A stretch of 64,000 nucleotides of DNA. It comes from JAAYTL01 sp031460505. Its GTDB lineage: Bacteria > Bacillota > Clostridia > Tissierellales > Tissierellaceae. Made by a program: the position numbers and the translations under genes. Below the pieces are notes generated by a model, which made no database searches, had not been told where the DNA came from, and saw only the letters and a program-made list of their open reading frames with translations. Location: NCBI GenBank assembly GCA_031460505.1, contig JAVKTT010000006.1:1-64000 (forward strand), in the 5' to 3' direction. This document shows, piece after piece, positions 18,333 through 26,608 of this stretch; within the stretch, counting starts at the first letter, position 1, and every line of letters starts with the position of its first letter.

Positions 18333-19376
18333 TTATTTGATTGCCATAGCAAGTTGCATGGATAATCTAACAGGTAAGGCTGGATATGCCATTTGATTAA
18401 CATCTCCTACAAAAAACAGATCTTTTGCAGGATAATAAAATGCAAATGAACCTGTTGACCCAGAATGACCAATCAGTTCTCCTTTTCCCATAAATAAGTT
18501 GATAATTCCATCTAATGGTATTTGCATATATCCCCCTCCATAACAAATTGGTACCATGGAAGCCTGCAACTTGTTATAGATTGATAATCTATTAAATACA
18601 TCTTTATTAAACATTTTTCCTCCAAAGAAGGCTTTTATAAATATCATTAATTCATAGGTGGTGCTGATGCAACCCCCAGATGCAGCACTGCTAATCACTA
18701 TCTTGGGACGATGAATGACTTGATTCTTGTAATAGATTTCTGGTATACTATCATTTTCATTTTCTGGAAGATATGTATTTGATAGTCCAAGCGGTTCAAA
18801 AATATAGCTTTTATATGCTTTAGATAAAGTTAACCCACTTACTTTTATTATTATTTCACCCAACAAATCAAAATTAATATCTGCATAATAAGCTTTCCCT
18901 CTCCTCTTTGGTTCAAAATGTGGTCTTAATTTCTTAACCATATCCAGCATATCGGAGAAAGTAATATAAAAGTCCTCACGAATGACTCGGTTCATCACAC
19001 TGTCTTTCCCCTCTAAATACACATCAGGTAACCCACTTGTTTGAAACAATAAATCAGATATTGTTAATTCCAGGGAGTAATCTTTGCCGTTATAAACGTG
19101 AATCCCATCTAAGAGATTTTTATCAAAATATTCAGATAATTTGTCATGTAAAGATAATTTCTGCTGCTCCTCTAATATTAAAATACAAGTAGTGGTAAAT
19201 AACTTTGTTATACTCGCAATAAGAAATGGTGAATCTAATTTCTTCCCACCATATCCTTTGGAAAACGAGAAATCTCCACTTGTGTTTTCTATCAGCAAAA
19301 TCCCTTCATGAATTTTCTTAGAGTTTGTAAACTTATTAAAGGTTCTTTCAAATCTCTCAATTTCAATATTTGTCAT
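18333..19376 (-). CDS. Serine beta-lactamase-fold hydrolase
   Basis: A 347-residue member of the class C beta-lactamase/DD-peptidase/esterase fold. The nucleophile motif is S55-I-T-K58. The second motif is Y-A-D rather than the usual Y-x-N, and the third is HSGSTG (about 307). There is no signal peptide, so it is likely cytoplasmic and more probably an esterase or peptidase than a drug-resistance enzyme. GGGGGAAAG precedes the ATG. It converges on the MATE terminator. Confidence 0.85.
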   Translation of the reverse strand: MTNIEIERFERTFNKFTNSKKIHEGILLIENTSGDFSFSKGYGGKKLDSPFLIASITKLFTTTCILILEEQQKLSLHDKLSEYFDKNLLDGIHVYNGKDYSLELTISDLLFQTSGLPDVYLEGKDSVMNRVIREDFYITFSDMLDMVKKLRPHFEPKRRGKAYYADINFDLLGEIIIKVSGLTLSKAYKSYIFEPLGLSNTYLPENENDSIPEIYYKNQVIHRPKIVISSAASGGCISTTYELMIFIKAFFGGKMFNKDVFNRLSIYNKLQASMVPICYGGGYMQIPLDGIINLFMGKGELIGHSGSTGSFAFYYPAKDLFFVGDVNQMAYPALPVRLSMQLAMAIK

Positions 19377-19435
19377 AACAACTTTCCCCCTTGTTTACAA
19401 AATTATCTTCATTTCCTTTATGCTAATCTTATGTT

Positions 19436-19579
19436 TTAATATACATTACTAATGCTAAACCTGTCAATGAGCATGTTTTGCAATACTTTGACAGATTTTG
19501 TCGTTGGTGCCCAGAGTTGATTGAATATTTTTCCTAACATAAGACCTAATAAAAAAATGATTGCTAAACTTGTAAGCAT
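19436..19579 (-). pseudogene. Stub of a cation:proton antiporter behind the fluoride riboswitch
   Basis: A 47-codon frame with an excellent AGGAGG and ATG at 19579. Its first 22 residues (MLTSLAIIFLLGLMLGKIFN) match the start of CPA-type Na+/H+ antiporters that are often under fluoride riboswitches. After FNQL the sequence leaves the family and stops at 19436, whereas intact members have several hundred residues. I read it as a truncated remnant rather than a real small protein, but a functional microprotein cannot be excluded. Confidence 0.65.
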
Positions 19580-19602
19580 ATAATCCTCCTATTTGTAGAA
19601 AT

Positions 19603-19694
19603 AAAAAAGCTGACAATTTCTGCGTAATTTATTCGCAGAAGTCATCAGCAGAATTGCGGTTTAGGTTAATACCAAGGGAGAACTTCATTCCCAA
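19603..19694 (-). promoter_or_regulatory. Fluoride (crcB) riboswitch with terminator
   Basis: The aptamer reads GGGAATGAAGTTCTCCC, then TTAACC, AAACCGC and GCTGATGACTTCTGC. The P1 strands GAAGT (19686-19682) and ACTTC (19642-19638) pair, differing from the classic GGCAT/ATGCC by compensating changes. A terminator follows: GCTGA and TCTGCG pair with CGCAGA and TCAGC, ending in six T (19603-19608). Its 5' arm overlaps the aptamer GCTGATGA, as expected for a fluoride-ON switch. TATAAT at 19705-19700 fits a promoter. Confidence 0.9.
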
Positions 19695-19723
19695 TAATGA
19701 TTATAATAGCACAGCAAGAACTA

Positions 19724-19843
19724 TTATTCAATATAAATTTCGTCCAGGTTCTTTCTCTCTGTAAAAGCAATAATCTCTTTGTAGGTTTCGATATTATAGT
19801 GTTTCTTTTGCTTTTCTAACTTAATTGCAAATATTCCACGTAT
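19724..19843 (-). other. 39-codon open frame after the helicase stop
   Basis: Directly after the TAA of the helicase gene the same frame stays open for 39 codons with a natural-looking charged composition (for example KLEKQKKHYNIETYKEII). It has no start codon or ribosome site. It may be the remnant of another gene's 3' end or an old C-terminal extension. Function not claimed. Confidence 0.3.
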
Positions 19844-21181
19844 TTATCTTTTCTTGAAATTTGATTTACTCCCTTGAGAATCCTTTTTCGCACTTTTCTT
19901 TTGTTGATTTCCTAATTTTTCTCTTCTGATTTTACCTACCTTTTCAGGCTTTTTCTTTGATTTACCAGATGAAGGTTTAGAATCCTTACCTCTTGAGGTA
20001 GATGATCTTCTTGAAAATTTGTCCTTAGGCTTGATGGTTGTATCCATTAATGGATATGGATTATCTGTATTTTCTGGGATTGTTTTTCCTATTAGTTTCT
20101 GAATATCTCTGAGCAATGGCTTTTCTTCATAATCACAAAATGAAATCGCAATTCCACCATGTCCTGCTCTCCCAGTACGTCCTATTCTGTGAACATAAGT
20201 CTCTGGTACTTCAGGCAAGTCAAAATTGATAACATGAGAAAGCTCATCTATATCTAGTCCACGTGCTGCAATATCAGTTGCAACCAATATTCTGATTTTT
20301 CTTTCCTTAAAGTTACTCAAGGCAAGCTGTCTTGCATTTTGTGATTTATTTCCATGAATAGCTTGTGCTGAAAGTCCTTCCTTTTCAAGGGACTGTACTA
20401 TTTTGTTCGCTCCATGCTTTGTCCTTGAAAATACTATCGCAGATTCCACAGTTTTATTCTTTAGTATATGGATTAATAGTTTCACTTTATTTATTTTATC
20501 AACAAAGTATACCTCTTGTTTTATAATATCAACAGTTGATGCAACTGGAGTTATCTCTATTTTGACTGGATTTTTCAATATGGCATTGGTTAGCTTTGCT
20601 ATTTCATCTGGCATGGTTGCAGAGAAGCACATTGTTTGTCTTTCCTTTGGAAGATATGTAATGATCTTTCTTACATCTTTAATCATACCCATATCAAGCA
20701 TCATGTCGGCTTCATCCAGAACAAAATATTCAACCTGTTTTAAATTGATAAATCTTTGCTTTATTAGGTCCAATAGTCTTCCTGGAGTCGCAACTAAAAT
20801 GTCTACTCCTCGTGCAAGATCTTTTGTCTGAGGATGTTGTGATACCCCTCCATAGATAACCAATGTCTTTAGACTTAAATTAGCTCCATATGCTTTAAAG
20901 CTTTCTCCTATTTGAATAGATAGCTCTCTTGTTGGTGCTACTATTAGCGCTTTTATTTGTCGTTTTTCATGATTTGTTCTTGGTTCGCAGGATAACCCCT
21001 GCAATATTGGAATTGCAAATGCTGCTGTCTTTCCAGTACCAGTCTGCGCACATCCTAACAAATCATGTCCTTTAAGCAAATGAGGTATTGCCATTTCCTG
21101 AATTGGGGTTGGCTTTGTATACCCTTCAGATTTTAAAGCCTTCTGAATAGGCTCAATTAAACTTAAATCATCTATTATCAA
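19844..21181 (-). CDS. DEAD-box RNA helicase (RhlE type)
   Basis: An ATP-dependent RNA helicase. Q motif with PTPIQ, Walker A AQTGTGKT (45-52), PTREL, DEAD (in VLDEADMML), SAT, then ATDIAARGLDI and HRIGRTGRAG in the second RecA domain. A basic, Ser/Lys-rich tail (about 375-445) is typical of RNA-binding RhlE proteins. I place the start at TTG 21181, where GGAG is 7 bases upstream; the ATG two codons earlier lies only one base after GGAG and is unlikely. It probably acts in ribosome assembly or RNA turnover. Confidence 0.92.
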   Translation of the reverse strand: MIIDDLSLIEPIQKALKSEGYTKPTPIQEMAIPHLLKGHDLLGCAQTGTGKTAAFAIPILQGLSCEPRTNHEKRQIKALIVAPTRELSIQIGESFKAYGANLSLKTLVIYGGVSQHPQTKDLARGVDILVATPGRLLDLIKQRFINLKQVEYFVLDEADMMLDMGMIKDVRKIITYLPKERQTMCFSATMPDEIAKLTNAILKNPVKIEITPVASTVDIIKQEVYFVDKINKVKLLIHILKNKTVESAIVFSRTKHGANKIVQSLEKEGLSAQAIHGNKSQNARQLALSNFKERKIRILVATDIAARGLDIDELSHVINFDLPEVPETYVHRIGRTGRAGHGGIAISFCDYEEKPLLRDIQKLIGKTIPENTDNPYPLMDTTIKPKDKFSRRSSTSRGKDSKPSSGKSKKKPEKVGKIRREKLGNQQKKSAKKDSQGSKSNFKKR

Positions 21182-21270
21182 TAACATTCTCCTTTTGTTG
21201 TTTGCATTTACATAACTATTTATTATAACACATTTTTGTGATAAATATATTTATTTATTGCACTAACTCC

Positions 21271-21639
21271 TTAACGAATAAATCTCGATACAACCCATCC
21301 AATAACTACCAACCACAATACTATAATTGGTATTGCATAGTATAATTTTTTAGGCTTTCCATCTTTCCACATATCTTCTGCTTCAACTTTGCATTCCTCC
21401 ATTATTTCAACAGGGATAAATTTTATAGCTAAAGCTGCCAACAATGGAAGAATGATAAGATCATCTAGATACCCTAATACAGGGATAAAATCAGGAATCA
21501 GATCAATTGGCGATAGTGCGTACCCTACAGTAGCTCCCGCAAAAATCTTTGCAATTATTGGTGTATCTTTTCTCTTCATTGCGATGAAAAGTGCTGGAAT
21601 GTATATTTTTATTGCCTTTGCTATCTCACTAAGATCCAT
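21271..21639 (-). CDS. DUF1232 (YkvA-like) membrane protein
   Basis: A small membrane protein of 122 residues with the DUF1232 signature YALSPIDLIPDFIPVLGYLDD (about 38-58) and a C-terminal hydrophobic helix (about 102-119) ending in basic residues. The function of the family is not established. The ATG at 21639 follows GGGAG by 8 bases; a GTG three codons earlier overlaps that site. Confidence 0.88.
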   Translation of the reverse strand: MDLSEIAKAIKIYIPALFIAMKRKDTPIIAKIFAGATVGYALSPIDLIPDFIPVLGYLDDLIILPLLAALAIKFIPVEIMEECKVEAEDMWKDGKPKKLYYAIPIIVLWLVVIGWVVSRFIR

Positions 21640-21674
21640 CTCTCTCACTCCCTAATTAATTTGTTATTTATTAT

Positions 21675-21790
21675 TATTGACCATGTTTTACCTTAAAATA
21701 GCGAAAACAAGCTTGAATAAAATAAAAATTTTATGCAAGCCATTATTTTATTTACCTATCTTAAAGACAAAAGGTAAAACCTGGTCAATA
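21675..21790. repeat. 116-bp element with 20-bp terminal inverted repeats
   Basis: The left end TATTGACCATGTTTTACCTT (21675-21694) and the right end AAGGTAAAACCTGGTCAATA (21771-21790) are inverted repeats with one mismatch. The 76-base interior is A/T-rich with further self-complementarity. No coding capacity. It resembles a MITE-like element or a long palindromic intergenic repeat and abuts the truncated multicopper oxidase. Confidence 0.6.
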
Positions 21791-21791
21791 T

Positions 21792-22019
21792 AGTCTCAAT
21801 CCTTTTACAATGGACTTTAATATGTTTACTATAAACGGGAAGAGTTCTCCATTTACTACGCCTATGCCTGTTGAATATCGTGAGACTTGGGATGTCTTAT
21901 TCAAAGCATACAATCCAGGTATATGGCCTTTCCACTGTCATATTTCCCATCATATGTCTAATAATCTTACTGATGGAACTGGTGGTATGTTCACAACCTT
22001 AGCTTACAAGAATAAATAG
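21792..22019 (+). pseudogene. Multicopper oxidase remnant
   Basis: An open frame runs from the edge of the inverted-repeat element to a stop at 22019. It contains FTINGKSSPFTTPMPVEY, typical of the last cupredoxin domain, followed immediately by YNPGIWPFHCHISHHM with the HCHxxHH copper ligands of multicopper oxidases. Intact proteins have about 450-600 residues and carry an HPMHLHGH-type segment between these two pieces, so both the 5' part and an internal segment are missing. There is no ribosome site. It is a deletion remnant, probably of a laccase or CopA-like enzyme. Confidence 0.8.
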
Positions 22020-22045
22020 CCTGTTACTTTAATTCAAAACAAAAT

Positions 22046-22093
22046 AAACCCTTGGAGACAGTTGTTAAAACGAGTCATTCACAAGGGTTTTTT
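22046..22093 (+). terminator. Terminator after the oxidase remnant
   Basis: AAACCCTTG (22046-22054) pairs with CAAGGGTTT (22082-22090) across a 27-base loop, followed by T. Confidence 0.6.
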
Positions 22094-22128
22094 CCTGTGT
22101 ATTACGGTACCTAATTATTACCAATTAA

Positions 22129-22653
22129 TTATTTTAAAGTTATCCAATACCTTTGAGAGATCTTACCTTTATTTTTTATCTCATTTTCTAATTTTGCGCC
22201 ATTATTTATTATAGTCTTTGCAGATGCAATATTATTTTTGTCGCAAGTAATTAAAACTTTTTTTATATTTAATCTTGTACATTCTTTTAATGCTAATCCT
22301 AACATTTCAGTTGCATATCCCTTATTCCTTTTTGATTTCCTGACACTATAATCTATATGTCCACCAAATTTTAATAAGAAATCATTTAAACGATGTCTAA
22401 TATTAATCATACCAACTAAATGGCCATCATCAATACAGATCGCTAAATATGTTGTTTCAGGAGATAGCCCTTTCCTTACTGTTTCCTCATTTAAATTATT
22501 ACAAAATGAAATATACCATTTATTAAAACTTTCAGCATTTTTTAATCCACCAGCACCATATATTCGATCTCCATTCTCTATAAATTCTCTTCTATAGTCA
22601 ATAATTTTACTTTTATAGTCTGGTGTTGGTAAAACTAACTTTAATCTATTCAT
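22129..22653 (-). CDS. GNAT-family N-acetyltransferase
   Basis: A 174-residue acyl-CoA transferase. The acetyl-CoA binding motif is seen as IDYSVRKSKRNKGYATEML, with the following VLITCDKNNIASAKTIINNG typical of RimJ-like GNAT proteins. The substrate is unknown. The ATG at 22653 is chosen because GGAG lies 6 bases before it; the earlier ATG overlaps that site. Single gene. Confidence 0.85.
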   Translation of the reverse strand: MNRLKLVLPTPDYKSKIIDYRREFIENGDRIYGAGGLKNAESFNKWYISFCNNLNEETVRKGLSPETTYLAICIDDGHLVGMINIRHRLNDFLLKFGGHIDYSVRKSKRNKGYATEMLGLALKECTRLNIKKVLITCDKNNIASAKTIINNGAKLENEIKNKGKISQRYWITLK

Positions 22654-23047
22654 AACTCTCTCCATTCAGTACTACTTGTGTTATCTTTCCAGTATTGCAT
22701 ACTTGAACTTGTCCCATTTCTTCTATCTTCATAAACCCTTCCAGTAATTCCATATTCCATTAATTAGCATCCAATAATTTACATTATACTCTAATTAAGA
22801 TTTATTTTCTATACCATTGATTTTGCTACAATCAATATAACATTAATAATCAACTTAATGAAAAAAGGAATAGAAGTTATTAATAACCCCTACTCCTTTA
22901 TACTTATGAAACTAATACAATAGTGCTTATCAAACTTCTGATTTTACCAGGCAATCAGATGACATCCATAAGCTATCGCTGTTTATATGATGGAGCATCT
23001 CTCAAGTTGCATTTTTTACCTCCCTACTAATAGTCTTTTGCATTAAA
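22654..23047. other. 394-base gap with one hairpin and a doubtful gene scrap
   Basis: A terminator-like stem lies at 22867-22896 (GGAATAG and GTTAT against ATAAC and CTACTCC). On the minus strand a GGGAGG site precedes an ATG near 23011, but the frame hits stops after 9 and 23 codons, so it may be a gene start in decay. Nothing else is recognised. Confidence 0.4.
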
Positions 23048-24163
23048 TCACTCCACATTTTTAATTGTTATAAAACACGATAACTCATTATCAAGCCATA
23101 TCTCAATATCCTGTTTAATTTCAAGTATTGAGTCATCCAAAGGTATGCGAATCCCCTGACAACCGCCCTGACAGGGTTCATTACGTAGCTTTCTGTCACA
23201 GCCATATCCCTGTGCAATCTTTTCTTGTAAAGATAAAGGGAATTTTTCAATAACATCCGGATATTTGTCTGTTTTCTTTGATCTTACAAATAAGCAATAA
23301 CCATATTTCATAGATAAATAAAACTCCCATACTCTTTGCTGGTATATATCCCGTGTTGATAAAGCCCTCTTGCTATTTTTTATATATGAATAGGCAAAAT
23401 GAACTGCGTCGTCGTTGATTGTTACGCAAGTCATTCCCATATCTGTATAGCGCTGATGTAATTCTAAGGCGAACTTTTGAATATCCTCGGGCAATGGATG
23501 TAAAAAGTCTTTCAAAACATCGAACATGTCTGTATCTTCTGCTTTAATTAACCTGTAATCACACCTGAAGAGATTATCATCGTTGCTATATCTTCTCGTT
23601 CGCAGTTCTATATCTGCAATGGACAGGGCTTTTAACCCAGTCAGCAAGATTGGATTATTCGGATATGATACTTCTAACAATTGTCCTTCTGATATATTAA
23701 ACTTCTTTGCTTCTAAATCAATACCAGTAAAAACAAAACCGCAGAGAGCTAAAAAACGCATACTTTCAATTTGCTTAGAAACAGGAATTTTAGGCTTTGG
23801 GGCTGTAAATGAAGGTATTTCAGTTATCAATAATGAATCGCCATTTTCAGTCAGTTTGCTATGGTAACCTATGTCAATTAACAGGTGATTAATATTATGT
23901 AAAAATGGATAGTCTGCCAGGTTCTTCGTTTTTTTTGGCGGGGCATATAAATGCCCGTCTGAGATCAAGCGGTCACAAAATAAATGTAAAAAATCCCTAA
24001 AGGCAACAATACCGTTTCGTATATTTTCTTCGTTTGCAACATTTTCAAACATAGGTTTTAGCGCATAAGTCTCAGGTATGTTCGCTGGTATCAAGTTTTT
24101 TATGTATCTAGCATATTCACTGATTGGTTTTTGCATTAATATCTCGCCGTGATTTTCACTCAT
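23048..24163 (-). CDS. Hypothetical protein with Cys-rich C-terminus
   Basis: A 371-residue soluble protein that I do not recognise. AAGGAGCG precedes the ATG. It has no signal peptide or clear membrane segment. Near the C-terminus (about 318-345) a cluster YGCDRKLRNEPCQGGCQGIR suggests a metal or disulfide site, followed by an acidic tail. The middle contains alternating helix and strand without a known catalytic motif. It stands alone behind a perfect 15-bp inverted repeat in an accessory region. No function is assigned. Confidence 0.65.
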   Translation of the reverse strand: MSENHGEILMQKPISEYARYIKNLIPANIPETYALKPMFENVANEENIRNGIVAFRDFLHLFCDRLISDGHLYAPPKKTKNLADYPFLHNINHLLIDIGYHSKLTENGDSLLITEIPSFTAPKPKIPVSKQIESMRFLALCGFVFTGIDLEAKKFNISEGQLLEVSYPNNPILLTGLKALSIADIELRTRRYSNDDNLFRCDYRLIKAEDTDMFDVLKDFLHPLPEDIQKFALELHQRYTDMGMTCVTINDDAVHFAYSYIKNSKRALSTRDIYQQRVWEFYLSMKYGYCLFVRSKKTDKYPDVIEKFPLSLQEKIAQGYGCDRKLRNEPCQGGCQGIRIPLDDSILEIKQDIEIWLDNELSCFITIKNVE

Positions 24164-24203
24164 TTTTTTCGCTCCTTTTGATTTATACTGTTTATAATAT
24201 GCA

Positions 24204-24239
24204 AAAGGGACAAAATAGAATTACCTATTTTGTCCCTTT
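24204..24239. terminator. Perfect 15-bp inverted repeat
   Basis: AAAGGGACAAAATAG (24204-24218) and CTATTTTGTCCCTTT (24225-24239) pair perfectly around a 6-base loop. On the minus strand it sits in the leader of the Cys-rich hypothetical gene; it may be an old terminator or an attenuator. T tracts are short. Confidence 0.6.
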
Positions 24240-24331
24240 CCTTTATGTTGAAGAATGTTTAATTGCGTAATTATATATTTTCTAATCGTATTATAATATA
24301 TATTACAAAATTTGGCAATTACTCAACTATA

Positions 24332-24469
24332 TTAAATATCGCACATTTCTGCTATCTTTTCTCCATCAAAGCGATACACATGCTCCACAGCCATCTCTTT
24401 ACAACCATACTACATCCCGCCCGTAACACCAATTGACTCACCAGTGATTGCTGCAGCATCATGAGTCAT
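24332..24469 (-). pseudogene. NTF2/SnoaL-like remnant
   Basis: A 45-codon stretch with an in-frame TAG at 24412-24410. Its end reads MAVEHVYRFDGEKIAEMCDI, which is the typical last strand of NTF2-like/SnoaL polyketide-cyclase proteins; the earlier part reads MTHDAAAITGESIGVTGG. No ribosome site is present and the N-terminal two thirds are missing. A decayed fragment; the family call is moderate. Confidence 0.5.
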
Positions 24470-24482
24470 ATGAATAAAGAAC

Positions 24483-24516
24483 AAAAAATGCTGCAAATGC
24501 AGCATTTTTCTTTTTT
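24483..24516. terminator. Duplicate of the MATE terminator hairpin
   Basis: ATGCTGC (24488-24494), loop AAAT and GCAGCAT (24499-24505), flanked by A6 and T-rich sequence. Identical to the hairpin at 18286-18303. The similarity extends left through GAGTCATATGA, which in the first copy encodes the last codons of the MATE gene. Confidence 0.85.
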
Positions 24517-24568
24517 GAACAAACTATATTATTTTAAAGCAGAGTATTTTCTTTAAGAAAGAAGTTTA

Positions 24569-25789
24569 CTACACTTCCTTCATTGCATTATTTTCTATTA
24601 TCTTTACTATTAATTGAGATGCTTTTTTCATAGACTCTAATGGAATAAATTCAAATCTTCCATGATAATTATATCCTCCAGTGAAGATATTTGGACAAGG
24701 TAAACCCATATAGGAAAGTCTAGCTCCATCTGTCCCTCCTCTAATAGGGCTAATAACTGGTTCAATTCCCAATTCCATCATGGATTCTTTAGCTAAATCT
24801 ACAATTTCCATATGAGGTTCTATTTTTTCCTTCATATTATAATAACTATCTTTGATTTCTATAGTGATAATATTTCCGTATTTATTATTTAGAAAATCAA
24901 CTACATTTTTGATATGATTTTTCTTTTCTACAAATTTATCCATAAAATGATCCCTTATAATGTAGCGCATAACACTATGCTCTACATTTCCAGTAATCTC
25001 CGTCAATAGATAAAAACCTTCATAGCCTTCTGTATATTCAGGTTTTTCATTCTTTGGAAGCATGCTTTCTATTTCCATGGCAATAAGCTGTGAGTTAATC
25101 ATTATATTTTTTGCTGTACCTGGATGAACATTTTTTCCTTGGATGTCTATTTTAACACTGGCAGCATTAAAATTTTCATATTCTAATTCACCTAATGGTC
25201 CACCATCGAGTGTATAGGCAAATTCTGCACCAAATCCTTCTACATCAAATAAATCTGCTCCTTTACCTATTTCCTCATCTGGTGTAAACCCAATTTTTAT
25301 ATCACCATGTTTAATATCTGGATTTAGAATTAAGTATTCCATTGCATCTATAATTTCTGCAATGCCAGCCTTATCGTCTGCACCTAGAAGGGTAGTTCCA
25401 TCTGTAACCATTAGTTCTTCTCCAATTAATTCATTTAGAACAGGAAATTCTTTTACTGTCATAGTATATTGGTCATTTAATTTTATGTCTCCGCCTTCAT
25501 ATTTGATTATCTTAGGATTTGTACATTTTCCATCTAAATCTGGGCTAGTATCTAAATGTGCAATAAAGCCTATTGTAGGAACCTTTTTATCTATATTAGA
25601 TTTAAGAGCTGCATATACATATCCATGTTCATCCTGTCTTACATCACTAAGCCCTATTTCTTTTAATTCTTCCACTAGCATGGCTCCTAGCTCTAATTGA
25701 CCTTGTGTGCTGGGACAAGTCTCACTATTTTCATCAGATTTTGTATCAATAGCTATATACCTTTTGAATCTTTCAACTATCTTATCCAT
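24569..25789 (-). CDS. pepT: Peptidase T (tripeptidase)
   Basis: A 406-residue M20B metallopeptidase that removes the N-terminal residue from tripeptides in the cytoplasm. Zinc-site motifs are AHLDTSPD (about 77-84), GADDKAGIAE and FTPDEEIG; IRGGTDGARLS lies near the C-terminus. Length and sequence order match PepT closely. GAAAGGATG precedes the ATG. It fits a peptide-fermenting lifestyle along with the M42 and M20 enzymes in the window. Confidence 0.95.
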   Translation of the reverse strand: MDKIVERFKRYIAIDTKSDENSETCPSTQGQLELGAMLVEELKEIGLSDVRQDEHGYVYAALKSNIDKKVPTIGFIAHLDTSPDLDGKCTNPKIIKYEGGDIKLNDQYTMTVKEFPVLNELIGEELMVTDGTTLLGADDKAGIAEIIDAMEYLILNPDIKHGDIKIGFTPDEEIGKGADLFDVEGFGAEFAYTLDGGPLGELEYENFNAASVKIDIQGKNVHPGTAKNIMINSQLIAMEIESMLPKNEKPEYTEGYEGFYLLTEITGNVEHSVMRYIIRDHFMDKFVEKKNHIKNVVDFLNNKYGNIITIEIKDSYYNMKEKIEPHMEIVDLAKESMMELGIEPVISPIRGGTDGARLSYMGLPCPNIFTGGYNYHGRFEFIPLESMKKASQLIVKIIENNAMKEV

Positions 25790-25902
25790 TTAATCATCCT
25801 TTCAATAACAGTTTAAATCATATTATTATAGTCCTATATTTTCGTCTATATTGCAAGCATTATAGACAACATTAAAACCTCCATAAATAAACCAAGGTAA
25901 TT

Positions 25903-26451
25903 TTAATCCACTATCGCAAACGTAAATACAACTGGGTTTACAATATTTTCACTAAGGGGAGACACGTCAACTGATTTAATCTTCAGTTTTATTCCTAATG
26001 CTTTTTGATATTCATACAAACGCCCACCAGCACATCTTTCAAAATATGTTTCAATTGATGCTGGAAATTGAAACATTCCTTTTGGCGCATGCTTGTAGTA
26101 TCCATGGTTACACGCAAAAGTGACTGTGATTGTATTATCATCATTCAAAACAGCTTTTCTGCCATAGGTATTTGTAAATAGTTCAAGCCTTTCGGCAAGA
26201 GGCTTATCAGAGTGTTCAAGTGCGAAGGCTTTACGTTCTTTATCGTGTCCAGTCCCTTTACAACTTCCATTTTGCTCGCATAGCCTAAAACGTTGCTCCT
26301 TAGTGAGCTGTTCTTCCATCGCTTTCATAAATTTTTCCTCACATTCGACTCTCTTATACGTTTGAACGATATGCTCAAACAAAGGTAATACATCATCTGG
26401 AATTTCGTTTTTAGGCATACGCATAATTTTCAGCATAGTTTTCATTAGCAT
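25903..26451 (-). CDS. Conserved hypothetical protein
   Basis: A 182-residue soluble protein. Cys and His residues stand in NGSCKGTGHDKERKAFALEH and in TVTFACNHGYYKHAPKG, suggesting a small-molecule or metal site, but I know no named family for it. GGAGAG lies before the ATG at 26451. It lies downstream of a glycosyltransferase on the same strand with a 157-base gap, in which I see only short meaningless frames. Confidence 0.6.
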   Translation of the reverse strand: MLMKTMLKIMRMPKNEIPDDVLPLFEHIVQTYKRVECEEKFMKAMEEQLTKEQRFRLCEQNGSCKGTGHDKERKAFALEHSDKPLAERLELFTNTYGRKAVLNDDNTITVTFACNHGYYKHAPKGMFQFPASIETYFERCAGGRLYEYQKALGIKLKIKSVDVSPLSENIVNPVVFTFAIVD

Positions 26452-26608
26452 AAACTCTCCTTTTTAAGCATCATAAGTTTTTAAAATTTGTTCGTAACAT
26501 GGTTTATAAACATTGACTTTAGGCATAAAACTTAAGTGTCTGGTGAAATTTATAAGTATAATTAGCTCAACAACTTCGTAATAAATAATAAAACTTATAC
26601 AAAAAGTA

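Noticed and set aside
22980..23011. Nine-codon peptide starting near 23011 as a real leader gene
   Set aside because: Good ribosome site, but the frame has several early stops and no linked attenuator; more likely gene decay.
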